Below the pieces are notes generated by a model. It saw nothing but the letters and a program-made list of their open reading frames with translations, was not told where the DNA came from and did no database searches. A stretch of DNA of 64,000 nt, taken from positions 23,153,848-23,217,847 of the forward strand of contig CM064657.1 of assembly GCA_032717465.1 (NCBI GenBank). Reading direction: 5' to 3'. Of the stretch, positions 21,180-32,703 are shown in pieces; position 1 is the first letter of the stretch, and every line of letters starts with the position of its first letter. This stretch comes from Coenobita brevimanus (Eukaryota > Arthropoda > Malacostraca > Decapoda > Coenobitidae). The translations under genes were made by a program, and so were the position numbers.

Positions 21180-21890
21180 CCCCACCGCCCCTTCCCTTCC
21201 CCTCAACTTCCCTCCCTTCCCTTCTCAACCCCTCCCCCCCCCTGCCCTCACTCTTCCTTTCCTCTCTCACCTCTCCCTTGCTACCTTCCTCCATACCTTC
21301 CCCCCTCTCCACTTACCTTTTTTCATCCCACCGTACCTTCTTCCTCCAAACTTTATTCCACACCCCCACCTGCCTCCATCTCCCTGCCGTCCTCCCTCCC
21401 TCCCCTCTGCCATGCTTACCACCATACTTTCCTTCCTTCCTTCGTCTCCCCTACTCAGCTTCCTCTTCCCAGTTTCCTCCTTCCCCCTCGCCCCTCCTCC
21501 CCCTTCTCTCTCCTTCCCCTTCCCCCTCCCCCTCCTCCCCCTTCCCCCTTCCTCCTCTCCCCCTTCCTCCTCCTCCCCTTTTCCTCCTCCTGCCCTTTCC
21601 TCCTCCTCCCCTTTTCTCTCCTCCCCCCTTCCCCCTCCTTCCTGCCTTTCTATCCTTGTCTTTAGCTGATAGATTAGCTTTATTAGCTACAACCTTCCGT
21701 ATACCAAACATCCATGAAAGGACGAACAGGTCTGTTGCTGTTTGCTTTCCTTTGTACTCCCCCTTCCCCCTCCAACTTCGCCCTCCTCTGCCCCTTCGCC
21801 CTCCTTCCCCTTCCCCCTTCTCTGCCCCTTCCCTCTCTTCTGCCCTTTCCTACTCCTCCTCCCCCCCATTCTCTGCCACTATGTCCCCCA
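21180..21890. repeat. Polypyrimidine-rich tract
   Basis: The plus strand is almost all C and T (CCTCCCCTTCC-type words) at 21180-21660 and 21755-21890, with about 95 bases of mixed sequence between. The polarity is opposite to the purine tract just upstream. Long Pro/Ser/Leu frames here are compositional. Confidence 0.85.
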
Positions 21891-21944
21891 GCCACTCTGA
21901 AGTTACTTTGTTGCTCACTAAAGTATTTCATCACGTCAGCTTGG

Positions 21945-22350
21945 ATGCGGCCGGGTTGGGTTAGGTCGGGTTGGCCTGGGCTGGGTTGGATATTACACTA
22001 GTTGGTTGGACCAGGTTAGGTTAGGTTAGGTTAGGTTTAGATTGGTTGGAAAAATTAGATGATTGGAGGATTGTCTGGGATGGATTAGTCTACGCTGGAT
22101 GAGGTTAGATTAGGCTAGTTTTGGGTTGATAGGTTTTGTTAAGTTGGGTCATGTTAGGTTACGTCATGTTCTGTGAGTTTAGTTAGGTGGAATAAGGTTT
22201 ACTTAGGTCAGGCTGGGGTGGATTCCATAACTGAACTTGGGAGGGCTGTCTAATCTGGTCTGGTCATGTCAGGTCATGATGGGTATAGCTGTTTGGTCAG
22301 GTCGTCAGGTCTGGTCATGATAGGTTAGGTCAGACCAAGTCATGTTGAGA
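21945..22350. repeat. Degenerate GGTTA/GGTCA-rich repeat with a short (TTAGG)n core
   Basis: GGTTAGG, GGTCAGG and GGTTGG words recur throughout. A clean block of about five TTAGG units lies near 22013-22037. TTAGG is the common arthropod telomere unit. This tract is short, surrounded by degenerate copies and interstitial, so it is not a telomere. Confidence 0.65.
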
Positions 22351-22360
22351 GTAGTTATAT

Positions 22361-22456
22361 TGACCTCTTCACTCCGAAGGTCTCATGTGCTGAATGAAAT
22401 TGTCTGCCATCAGTAAGAATTAAATATAAAGTACGTCCTCGGACTAAAAGAATTAA
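22361..22456. mobile_element. TTAA-type inverted-repeat element, decayed
   Basis: CTCTTCACTCCGAAGGTCTC at the left and CGGACTAAAAGAATTAA at the right resemble the family ends. The interior GAATGAAATTGTCTGCC matches the core of the 39497-39588 copy. The terminal TTAA is kept on the right only. Confidence 0.4.
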
Positions 22457-22967
22457 GAAAGGTTAATCTGATTATACGGAACTGATAGAGCTTGATTATA
22501 TCATCAGAATTATGGTGTTGCTAAATCTCCTTGTGTTCGCGTTATGCTGTGCATTCCATTCTTACAAATGAGTATTCCCTGTTAGTGCAGTTAAAAGTAG
22601 TTTGGGCGAAAGTTATTTCTTTGTGAGTTTTACATGAATAAATTCATACCACAATCATTTCGTCACTTTTGTCTCGTACCAGCTTGGCTTTTATTATCTT
22701 TCCAGTGATGTAAGTAAACTTTTCTGAATGTTTATATTTAATGTTCATCGTATCTAACGAGTCAGTCACGATTGATTTTTGTGTTAGTCCAACTTAGAGT
22801 CTCATTTCCATAGTTAATATTTGGCCTTGTCTACAGCCTTCATTTCCACCAGAGAGGTCTCATCTAAGTTGAATATCAACGTTTTGTGTTATTCAAAATA
22901 AACAATTCTAATAAAAAAAAAAAAAAAATGTGTTGGAAGAGTTAAATGTAAGCTATGGACTGATTTT
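22457..22967. other. Unassigned stretch
   Basis: No gene is seen; a run of 16 A residues lies at 22913-22928. Confidence 0.5.
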
Positions 22968-23175
22968 GGAAGCATGTGCCCTCTCGTACTTGACAAGTGT
23001 ACTTTCTTACCCTGTTTCTTACTTGACGAGAGTGCTTTCACCCAATCCCTTCCTTGACGAGTGTTCTGCTTGACTAGTGTGCTGTCTTTGCCCTTTGTCT
23101 AACTTGACGAGTATTCTCTCTTGCCTTTTCTCGTACTTGAGGAGTGTGCTCTCTTATCCTTTGTCGTACTTCAGT
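22968..23175. repeat. Minisatellite of about 33 bp (CTTGACGAGTGTGCT)
   Basis: About six diverged units carry (C)TTGA(C/G)(G/A)AGTGT(G/A)CT followed by CTCTT(G/A)CCCTTTGT-like sequence. The spacing is 20-35 bases. Confidence 0.7.
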
Positions 23176-23218
23176 TGCACATTCACCTTAACCAGCCATA
23201 TTTAGCACAGCACCACTA

Positions 23219-23308
23219 CGTAATCCCCATACAGCGAGAGGTCCTTCCTGAGCCGACTGAAATAGTTTGTTGGCAGTTGGAAGAAAGCGTCATGGTACTG
23301 AAGCTGCC
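23219..23308. mobile_element. TTAA-type inverted-repeat element, decayed
   Basis: It starts GTAATCCCCATACAGCGAGAG and ends GTCATGGTACTGAAGCTG. The interior CTGAAATAGTTTGTTGGCAG aligns with the family core. A second degraded right end (CCTCGTACTGAAGAGG) lies at about 23375-23392. Terminal TTAA is lost. Confidence 0.4.
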
Positions 23309-24041
23309 ATTCGTGTCTGATTTCGGAGTCAGTCCTAAGACAAAATAAAATGGTGACAAAAGTAGTGGTAGACGCCCTCGTACTGAAGAGGCTAGAGCCG
23401 TCACACTGCTGGCTTGTGTTATGGTCATCTTTTCAGCTGGCTTCGTGGAACCGAGGGTAGCCAAGGATTGCCAAGGCTTGAACGACGAGTGGGTGGAGGT
23501 GTTTCTCGTTGTTGCCTGGCACTATTTTTTTTTTTCGTGTTTTTATCTCCTGTGGTTGGATCCGTGGCAACCTCATCTGTAATATTGGAAATATGGTTTG
23601 GATGATGATAATGATGATGATGATGTTCTTCGGGTGACATTATAACACACCTGAAGGGTATCAGCTGTCTTTAGTATCCTGCCTAGATCGTTCAGGTTCG
23701 ACTGGTGTTTCATTCACTTGCTTTACACTCACCGTACCAACAGCATACTTAGTTTTTGTGTTATGAAGCATGCTTACAAATGATCGTACATTCACGGTTA
23801 TGTTTCACTTGTAAATTACTTTCTCGCAACTACAAATTGAAAAAAAAAAATCTTTGTCTTCATTTTCCTTCTGATTCCCTTTCTCTCAGTTTCCACATCC
23901 CACCCAGTCCCTCCACCTCCCCTCTCGACCCTCACTGTACACTCCTGCACTTCCTTACTCCTCCTTTTATCCGGAAGATCCCCATTTCACCTCCCCTCTT
24001 CCTGATTTCCTTCGTAGCCTCTTCTTTTTCTCATTCGTCCC

Positions 24042-24044
<3 letters not shown>
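23309..24044. other. Unassigned stretch
   Basis: No gene is seen. A TGATGATGATG run lies near 23605-23625. Confidence 0.5.
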
Positions 24045-24087
<43 letters not shown>

Positions 24088-24137
24088 TTATCTTGTAGTA
24101 GTTTAGGTTAAACGTGGTGGAGGGGAAGATGTTAAAA

Positions 24138-24174
<37 letters not shown>

Positions 24175-24264
24175 TGAGGAGAGGGGAACAGGGAGGGAGT
24201 GCCCTGTGAGTACACCACCCTGTGTATTATTTTACCGACCTCGTGGACACTGCCTAAATTAACT

Positions 24265-24306
<42 letters not shown>

Positions 24307-24507
24307 CCCTTTTCCCACTCCCCCTTTGTCTACTTTTTCCCCTTTCCTCCACTCTTCCCTCCTCACTCTCTCCCTCCCTCCCCTCCCTTTCTCCCCTCCC
24401 CTCTCTTTGTCTCTTCTTTCCCCCCCTTGCCCTCTCCCCCCCTTCCTCCTGTTCCTCTCCCTGGTGGTGGTCATGAATTAATTGTCATGCTGTGTTTGTG
24501 TGTGTGC

Positions 24508-24578
<71 letters not shown>
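24045..24578. repeat. Cluster of (CT)n and (GA)n microsatellites with a pyrimidine-rich block
   Basis: CT runs lie at 24045-24085 and 24268-24302, and GA runs at 24139-24174 and 24509-24578. Between 24303 and 24470 the plus strand is nearly pure C/T. Open frames across this cluster are compositional. Confidence 0.92.
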
Positions 24579-24580
<2 letters not shown>

Positions 24581-24710
24581 ATTTTCGGGATTTTCAGTTT
24601 CACATTGAGGTTCCCTGAGGATTCTGAGTGTTTAAGGTTGTGTATAAATATAATTTGCCCAGTTTAAATAGAATTTAACTAAAAGTTTATTGCTTATTCC
24701 CTTGAGTCAG

Positions 24711-26927
24711 ACTATCTATCTGTCTATTGCCAGACGCCTTATATCCCTTATACGGGGTGGCCACAAACAAATCTCCTCCACGTCACCCTGTCCCCCGACA
24801 TTTCCCTGCCCTGCTCCCAATTCACACCCCCTTCTCTCATATACCTCTCCACTCCATCCCTCCATCTCATCCTTGGCCTTCCCCTCCCTCTCTCCCCCTC
24901 CACCTCACTTACATACACTCTCCTCATCAGTCTCTCACTCTCCATCCTTTCCACATGGCCAAACCACCTCATTGTGTTTCTGTTAACGCTTCCTATCACA
25001 TCTACATCCACACCACAACGCTCCTTTATATCCTTATTTGTCAGCCTGTCTCTCCATGTGACTCCACAGGCTCCTCTCATCTCATTTCCACTGCTCTCAC
25101 TCTTGACTTGTGTCCCTCCAACAACGTCCAAGCTTCACTTCCGTACGTTAGAGTTGGTATCACAATACTGTCATGCAGTAACTTTTTCACTTCTATGCTC
25201 ACTTCCCTGTTTCTTATCACTGCCTTCAAGGAACCAGCAACCTTTCTTCCTTGTTGTACCCTTTCAAGCATTTCACCCTCCAAACTTCCATCCTTACTCA
25301 TCACACTACCCAAGTACTTAAACGTACTCACATTTTCCATTTCCTCATCATCCAACCTCACTGTACATTCACTGACTTCACCTCTCTCGAAGACCATAAC
25401 TTTACTCTTCCCTACATTCACCTTTAGATTCCGTTTCTTACACACTCTCCCAAACTCATCCACCAAGCTTTGCAGCTCCCCTTCGTCTTCACTTAACAAC
25501 ACAGTATCATCTGAAAACAACAGTACAGGGAGTTTCCAAACACTGCCTTTTCTCAATGGGGCCACTCCAACATCCACTGCCCTACCTTGTATCTCTTTTA
25601 AAACCCCATCCATATACAGATCGAACAACCATGGAGACATGACACATCTCTGTTTCAACCCAACCTTCAGACAGAAGAACTCAGTCAGTTCACTATCCAC
25701 ACGCACTGCCGCCTTAGCACCCTCATACATACTCTTCACAGCATTCAACAACTTCCCATCTACTCCATATATTCCTAATACTTTCCACAATCCTTGTCTA
25801 TCCACCCTGTCATATGCTTTCTCCAAATCCATGAAGGCCGCATACAACTTCTTTCCTTCTAGAAGCTTTTCCACTAAAGATCTAAGAATGAATATCTGAC
25901 CTACACAACCTCTTCCCTTCCTAAAGCCTCCCTGTTCTTCTCCAACTAATTCCTCTGTTATTCCCCTATCTCTGCCAATAAGTATCCCACCGTATACTTT
26001 TCCTATTACACCAAGAAGACCGATGCCCCTATGATTACCACACACTTCTTTTTCCCCTTTTCCTTTGTACAAGGGGATAATTATACCCGGCTTCCAATCC
26101 TCCGGAACTCAACCTTCCTCCCAGGCCAAACTGCACGATATCCACATCCATTCTACTATTATCTCTCCCCCATGCTTCAGCATTTCACCACACATTCCAT
26201 CAATGCCTGGGGCTTTCCCCATTTTGACTTTTTTCATTGCTTCCACAACTTCCATCTTACTGATTTCTTCCTGTCTTCTTACTTCCCTCCTTCTCCCAGC
26301 CATTCCCAAGCCACTTATACTCGCGTTACTTACATTCTCTGTGTTAAACAGTTCATTAAAGTGTTCTCTCCATCTGCTTACTTTTTCCTACTTCATTGCC
26401 ACTCTGTCTGACTCTCTTTACCTCCATCCAGAACATTTTCTTACATTCCCTCCACATGACACTCAAATTCCTTCCAAATTTCTCATCCACTCTCTTCCTA
26501 CTCTCTCTTACTAATCTTTTCACCTCTCTCTTTTCTACATATAACTCTTCCGTCTCTCAACTTCTTCCACGCCCCTATTTCTCATCCATTCATTATATGC
26601 TTTTTTTATTTTCTGCCACAGCCTGCCTCACCTCTTCATTCTACCATGCTGTTCCTTGCACCCTCTTTTGTCTTGTTTTCACCCCACACGCCACCTCACA
26701 GGCTGCACATATTTCTTCTGTGAATATCTTGCACACGCCTTCCATGTCCCCCATCTGCTCCAATTCATATTTACCCAATCGTTCCTCCACTTCTCTCTTA
26801 TATTCTGCCTTTTTCTCATCCTTTTATAACCTTTCCACTCTCCTTGCATATACAGGTACTCCTTCCTCCCGTCCCTCCCTTCTTGTATTTTTCCATTTCA
26901 CTTGGACCTTGATTCTGACCACCACTT
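24711..26927 (-). mobile_element. GATA-tailed RTE LINE, longest copy (5'-truncated)
   Basis: On the minus strand the element runs from near 26927 to the GATA-type tail at 24711-24725, followed internally by GGCGTCTGGCAATAG. It contains part of the linker after the endonuclease (26900-26320, broken frames), the RT domain and the full C-terminus. Only the last few codons of the endonuclease may be present at the 5' edge, where repeat R1 takes over. Copies at 13437-14621 and 32384-32703 share its 3' end. Confidence 0.88.
24748..26309 (-). pseudogene. RTE reverse transcriptase, frameshifted
   Basis: Fragment one (26309-26109) holds the RT entry block KAPGIDGMCGEMLKHGGE. The main open frame (26072-25077, 331 codons) carries YKGKG..NHRGIGLL, GFRKGRGCVGQI, AAFMDLEKAYDRVDRQG, MSPWLFDLYMDG and the YxDD-equivalent LLFSDDTVLL. 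A frameshift near 25100 leads to the last frame (to 24748), with WRDRLTNKDIKERCGV, RWFGHVERME and RGRGRPRMRWRDGVERYM. Two positions differ from the usual family form: QRCVMSP instead of QGCVMSP, and FSDD instead of FADD. Both are probably decay. There is no endonuclease domain. A long plus-strand frame over the same region is its antisense shadow. Confidence 0.88.
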
Positions 26928-27098
26928 GCTGTCACGTAGGGAACACGTGTCTGTTGGTTATAAGGTTACCACCCAGCGTTGTAAATGATTTCCTGGTTTA
27001 CAGGAAATCATCTGGCTTGCCACTCGATGTAGAGCTACCCTAAAAACAGGGTATACACTAAGTGGGTGGATGATGGGCGCCCCCACGTGTTGTATTGG
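26927..27098 (+). repeat. Dispersed repeat R1, copy 3
   Basis: About 170 bp is close to copy 1 (13269-13436). It includes a perfect 9-bp stem GATTTCCTG/CAGGAAATC around a 5-base loop. It abuts the 5' edge of the minus-strand RTE, as R1 also does in the composite insertion, but in the opposite relative orientation. Confidence 0.7.
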
Positions 27099-28385
27099 TT
27101 TATTCTTTCTCTCCCCACCCTGTTTATTCAGGTTGGGGTAGACTTTTCGGACTGATGAGGTGTTTACTAAACTGGTAGAATGACTTAAACAACATCGACG
27201 TGATTGTACTGGAGGTGTTAAGGGTGAGGTGAAGAGGGAAACAGCTATATGCCATGGTGTGTATTGACCCGCCCGGAGTTACAAAACAGTTTACGAATAT
27301 CATACACGGAATACTTTACCTCATCACTTAAGTGAATCACCATATGGTCCCTCATTCATCTAGTACTATTGTACTTGTTTATATTATTCTTGCTACCTCC
27401 ATACTATTTTATTTAACATAGGAAAGATCTCTTTTACCGAACGGATTAAAGAACACCTTATCTAACTCTTCCGGCTCCAAAACTCTATTAAGCCGATTTT
27501 TACCATCTGAAGGGGCAAGAGTAAAATTTAAGATACTTCCTCGGAGTGAAGAGCTTAAATTATATGAGGTACGAGACAAGTAAGAGCGCCACGCACAACG
27601 CTGCTGGTAAGTCAGAATTCGCCATAAACATACGGAGATTACACCGGAGTTTTCCTTAGACTGTATTCCTTTGCAATTTTTAATACAAGCATACTCTACG
27701 GTATATCTGGCGTGATCAGGAATAATAATATATTGTTTCCTTTTCCATATACGTATCTATAGCCAGACACTGTATGTCAATCTGTCCTCCACCATTTACA
27801 GACAGTGTACTGAAGCAGTGATGTAGTATACTCCTTATATTTATGCTTAATCATTTAATCGTTGCAACCTCATTCTGTAGCAGTGTCAGTCCCTTCATTA
27901 CTACAAATCTTTTTAAAGTAGAATAACATCGTCCGCAGGTAACAAGACCAAAATGACTTCCTGGTGCAGGTACTGATGGAGTTAATGGAGATTGTTTCTC
28001 GCTCATTCTCTCCGACAAAGAGAGTATGTTTTCACCCCTGTTTGTTTGTTTGTTTGGATGATTACTCAAAAACTAAAGGAGAGATTTGGACCATATTTGG
28101 TGAGTTGATATAACCCATGTCTCAGGGAACAATCAGTTAACTTTTTGGACCGATTAGGATCGAATTACAAATTCTGGATCCAAAAACACTTTCTGCGAAA
28201 CCCTAATCAGTGATGAGAAACCCTAACCCATTATAATGAGTGGTTTGAAAATAACGTTGCTCTTATCGGAGAGATGCGCTCCACTGCATGCCCCTCTAGT
28301 TTACTCTTGAGTTTCCTCCATTCTGGTATAAAATTGTCTGGCGCTGCAAGAATGAAGTACAGTAAGCGTCCTAGTGATGAAAGAG
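27099..28385. other. Unassigned stretch
   Basis: No gene could be supported. At 27490-27560 the minus strand resembles the TTAA-element end (CTCTTCACTCCGAGG), and 28325-28375 carries the family core AAAATTGTCTGGCGCTGCAA. Both are probably decayed copies. Confidence 0.45.
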
Positions 28386-28599
28386 TCAATCCTTTCAGTC
28401 CGATGACGTATTTTTCATATTTTTTTTCCTCCCTACATTCAGACAGTGTTACCCAGCCTGGGAGAAACATTTTCGAACTGGAGGGGTTATGCATAGTCTT
28501 AACTTCTTCCACACAAGAGGCGCATAAAACTTTTTAACGTAATTGCCAGATTGTAGGGTGATTAAAATGAAACAGACGTCACCGTATCGAAGGAGTTAA
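28386..28599. mobile_element. TTAA-type inverted-repeat element, longer form (214 bp)
   Basis: The left end TCAATCCTTTCAGTCCGATG and the right end (read inward as TTAACTCCTTCGATACGGTG) are inverted copies with a few mismatches. The element is about twice as long as the other members and lacks the common core, so it may be a different subfamily. Confidence 0.45.
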
Positions 28600-29259
28600 T
28601 GAAGATGCTGGTAATGCAAATGATACTGGAGATTGCTTCAGACCTATTCACTGGCAGGAGTGTCTTCAAAACCCAGTGCAGCTGTGAGGTTATACTAAAA
28701 GTTAAATCCAGTGATTGCCCTAGTGCTGAAGGGGCTGCTATCCTGTTTAATGAACCCAGGTGACGGAGCTGAGCGTAAACTTGCCCACATATGTGATATC
28801 GCTGTTGTGTATTTGCTGATTAAATGATACTATCCGGACTGAGGTTTATATGTTCATTTATTTTCCTTTCTTAAAGACTTCAGTTAATTTCGGTTCCTTG
28901 TTTATGCCATACGTCCCTTTGAATGCAGTATTTGGAAAGGATTAGATAGTACATACAAAAGTAATCATTCTATGTATATATCTTTGCAAAAATAATAATT
29001 AAATATCGCTTATTGCTGATCCATTGACCCCCTCGGCAACGATACTTGATGTATGTACTGTACCTCGTATAATTTATGTATATTCAACTCGTGGATAATT
29101 ATATATAGGCTTTGAGTGGAAAATCATGTGAAGCTTTTAGACTTGTTATAGCGATATTCCTGACTGCGTTCACAACAAAGTTTCAGAGTATGCATCATCC
29201 CTGCCCTCACGCCCTCTCTGTGCGAGCAAACCTATCACGCTATGCTATATTTGCCACAA
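28600..29259. other. Unassigned stretch
   Basis: No gene is seen. The last 150 bases form an open frame (from a TTG at 29112, first ATG at 29187) with a short hydrophobic segment that runs into the minisatellite. This is too little to call a secreted mucin. Confidence 0.45.
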
Positions 29260-31545
29260 GCATCATACCTACCACAACCACCACACCTGTCATAGCCACC
29301 ACACCTACTCCAGCCACCACACCTACTCCAGCCACCACACCTGCCACAGCCACCACACCTCTCACAGCCGCCACACCTGCCACAACCACCACACCTGCCA
29401 CAGCCACCACACCTGCCACAACCACCGCACCTGTCATAGCCACAACAACTGCCACAACCACCACACGTGCTACAGCCACCACACCTGTCACAGCCACCAT
29501 ACCTGCCACAACCACCACAAGTGCCACAACCACCACACCTGTTACAACCACCACACCTGTCACAGCCACCACACCTGTCAGACATCACTCCTGTCACATC
29601 CACCACACCTGCCACAGCCACTACACCTGCCACAACCACCACACCTGCCACAGCCACCACACCTGCCACAGCCACCACACCTGCCACAGCCACCACACCT
29701 GCCACAGCCACCACACCTGCCACAACCACCACACCTGCAACACCTACTACACCTGTCATAGCCACCACACCTGTCACAGCCACCACACCTGCCACAGCCA
29801 CCACACCTACTACACTTGCCACAGCCACCACACCTACTACACTTGCCACAACCACCACACCTGCCACACCTACTACACCTGTCACAGCCACCACACCTGC
29901 CACAACCACCACACCTGCCACAACCACCACACCTGCCACAACCACCACACCTGCCTTACCTACTACACCTGTCATAGCCACCACACCTGCCACAACCACC
30001 ACACCTGCCACACCTACTACACCTGTCATAGCCACCACACCTGTCACAGCCACCACACCTGCCATATCCACCACATCTGCCACAGCCACCACACCTGCCA
30101 CACCTACTACACCTGTCACAGCCACCACACCTACCACAACCACCACACCTACTACACCTGTCATAGCCACCACACCTGCCACACCTACTACACCTGTCAC
30201 AGCCACCACACCTGCCACAACCACCACACCTGCCACAACCACCACACCTGCCACAGCCACCACACCTTCCACACCTACTACACCTGTCTCAGCCACCACA
30301 CCTACCACAACCACCACACCTACTACACTTGTCATAGCCACCACAACCACCACACCTACTACACCTGTCACAGCCACCACACCTACCACAACCACCACAC
30401 CTGCCACAGCCACCACACCTGCCACACCTACTACACCTATCACAGCGACCACACCTGCCACAGCCACCACACCTGCCACACCTACTACACCTATCACAGC
30501 CACCACACCTGCCACAGCCACCACACCTGCCACAGCCACCACACCTGCCACACCTACTACACCTATCATAGCCACCACACCTGCCACAGCCACCACACCT
30601 GCCACACCTACTACACCTATCATAGCCACCACACCTGCCACAGCCACCACACTTGCCACACCTACTACACCTATCACAGCCACCACACCTGCCACAGCCA
30701 CCACACCTGCCACAGCCACCACACCTGCCACAGCCACCACACCTACTACACCTATCACAGCCACCACACCTGCCACAGCCACCACACCTGCCACACCTAC
30801 TACACCTATCACAGCGACCACACCTGCCACAGCCACCACACCTGCCACACCTACTACACCTATCACAGCCACCACACCTGCCACAGCCACCACACCTGCC
30901 ACACCTACTACACCTATCATAGCCACCACACCTGCCACAGCCACCACACCTGCCACACCTACTACACCTATCATAGCCACCACACCTGCCACAGCCACCA
31001 CACCTGCCACACCTACTACACCTATCACAGCCACCACACCTGCCACAGCCACCACACCTGCCACAGCCACCACACCTGCCACAGCCACCACACCTACTAC
31101 ACCTATCACAGCCACCACACCTGCCACAGCCACCACACCTGCCACACCTACTACACCTATCACAGCCACCACATCTGCCACAGCCACCACACCTGCCACA
31201 CCTACTACACCTATCACAGCCACCACACCTGCCACAGCCACCACACCTGCCACAGCCACCACACCTGCCACAGCCACCACACCTGCCACACCTACTACAC
31301 CTATCACAGCCACCACACCTGTCACAGACATCACACCTGCCACAGCCACCACACCTGCCCCAACCACCACACCTGTCGCAACCACCTCACCTGTACCACC
31401 ACACCTTTTGCAAACACTGCACCTGCCACAAGCACCACACCTTTTGCAAACACCGCACCTGCCACAAGCACCACACCTCTCACAGCCACCACACCTGCCT
31501 GAGCCACCACACCTGCCACATCCACCACACCTGTCACAACCTTCA
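29260..31545. repeat. 18-bp minisatellite (ACCACACCTGCCACAGCC), about 2.3 kb
   Basis: About 125 units are based on ACCACACCTGCCACAGCC, with variants CACACCTACTACACCT and ACAACC. Units combine into 54- and 72-bp higher-order blocks from about 30420, and a block of about 351 bp starting at 30661 is repeated from 31012. As 18 is a multiple of three and the unit lacks stop words, two plus frames and one minus frame stay open for more than 700 codons. They read as Thr/Ala/Pro, Cys/His/Thr and Val/Ala/Gly repeats. I treat these as by-products, although a Thr-rich mucin cannot be fully excluded. Confidence 0.9.
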
Positions 31546-31745
31546 CACTACTACGGTCACCACACTTACTACAACCTCCATACTTATCACAACCTCCCAC
31601 AATCACCACACTACAACAAGCGCCATATTTACCACTACTATCGCACCTACTACAACCACCACACCTGTCACAATCACCTCACCTACCACAATCGCCACAT
31701 CCCCCACCCCACCTTCCCCACCACCACGCCCCCCCTCCCCACCGC

Positions 31746-31800
31746 CACCACCACCACCACCACCACCACCACCACCACCACCACCACCACCACCACCACC
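31746..31800. repeat. (CAC)n microsatellite
   Basis: CAC trinucleotides run for about 55 bases, just after the end of the 18-bp array. Confidence 0.95.
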
Positions 31801-32383
31801 GCAGCCCACCCCCCTCACTCCCCAAGTAGTGACCCGCTGTCCCCTGATTGACTGTGTGAGTGGCAGGTGGGCCGGGGGGAGCGTAGACCCCCGCCCTCCC
31901 AGTTTACCTGCCGCCCTCTTGTCGCTTACCTGATACAGGTAAACTGGCTTAGAATTCACCACAGAGTCAGTAATGGAGATGTACGGCTGTCTAGGTGGTT
32001 TGGAAGTTATTTTGTATGCAAAACAAGTAGCAGTCAGAAACTGAAATCCTGTAAAGTTGTTTGCGTAGAGAAACTAGACTAAAGAAAATTAAAATCAAAA
32101 TTAGTTCGAGATTCATAGACACGTTCAGTTAGAAAGACTGGAAATTATAGACACAGAGACCGGCAGGTTGGTATTGATAGTTCCTGTGTGGCTGAGCCGG
32201 GAATGTCGAAGGCTTCTACGATACGCTGAAGGATGTGTGTCCCATTTTCAACGGACATTGGCAGTGGTTTCTGTTGCTTCCATTTCCGGTTTCTAGATAA
32301 AGTTCATGCATATAATAACAGTAGGAATAGGAATGGAATGAATGTGATGCATACTGTGGTTTGTGTTATATTTATAAAGGATT
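31801..32383. other. Unassigned stretch
   Basis: No gene is recognised. Confidence 0.5.
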
Positions 32384-32703
32384 GACGCGTTGTTGTGTGC
32401 ATGTCGATGTGTTAGAAAGCGTTAAGAGAAATACATTGAAGAGGTTAGGCCATGTGGAGAGGATGGAGAGCGAGAGACTAACGAGGAGTGTATGTGAGTG
32501 AGGTGGAGGGGGGAAGAGGGAGGGGGAGGCCGAAGATGAGATGGAGGGATGGAGTGGAGAGGTATATGAGAGAAGGGAGTGTGAGCTGGGGGGAGGGCAG
32601 TGCAATGGCGGGGGACAGGGCGACATGGAGGTGATTTGTTTGTGACCACCCCTTACGGTATTAAGGGGTCCGGCAGTAGATAGATAGATAGATAGATAGA
32701 CAG
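32384..32703 (+). mobile_element. GATA-tailed RTE 3' fragment, copy C
   Basis: The last 320 bp of the family is present: AGAAATACATTGAAGAGG, GGATGGAGAGCGAGAGAC, GGAGATGGAGTGG-like sequence, GTGATTTGTTTGTG(A/G)CCACCC and then GGTCCGGCAGTAGATAGATAG. The tail has about six GATA units, cleaner than in the other copies, so this insertion may be younger. The coding part is broken by indels. Confidence 0.85.

Noticed and set aside
22013..22037. Telomere end
   Set aside because: There are only about five TTAGG units, inside the window and flanked by degenerate sequence.
24727..25899. Plus-strand frame of 390 codons
   Set aside because: It is the antisense of the RTE reverse transcriptase on the minus strand, which has clear motifs.
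29112..31502. Plus-strand frame of 796 codons, Cys/His/Thr repeats, possible secreted protein
   Set aside because: It is produced by the 18-bp minisatellite; two other frames are equally long, and the repeat phase changes near 29580.
29260..31545. CRISPR-like array
   Set aside because: Units are contiguous, without unique spacers, and the surroundings are eukaryotic.
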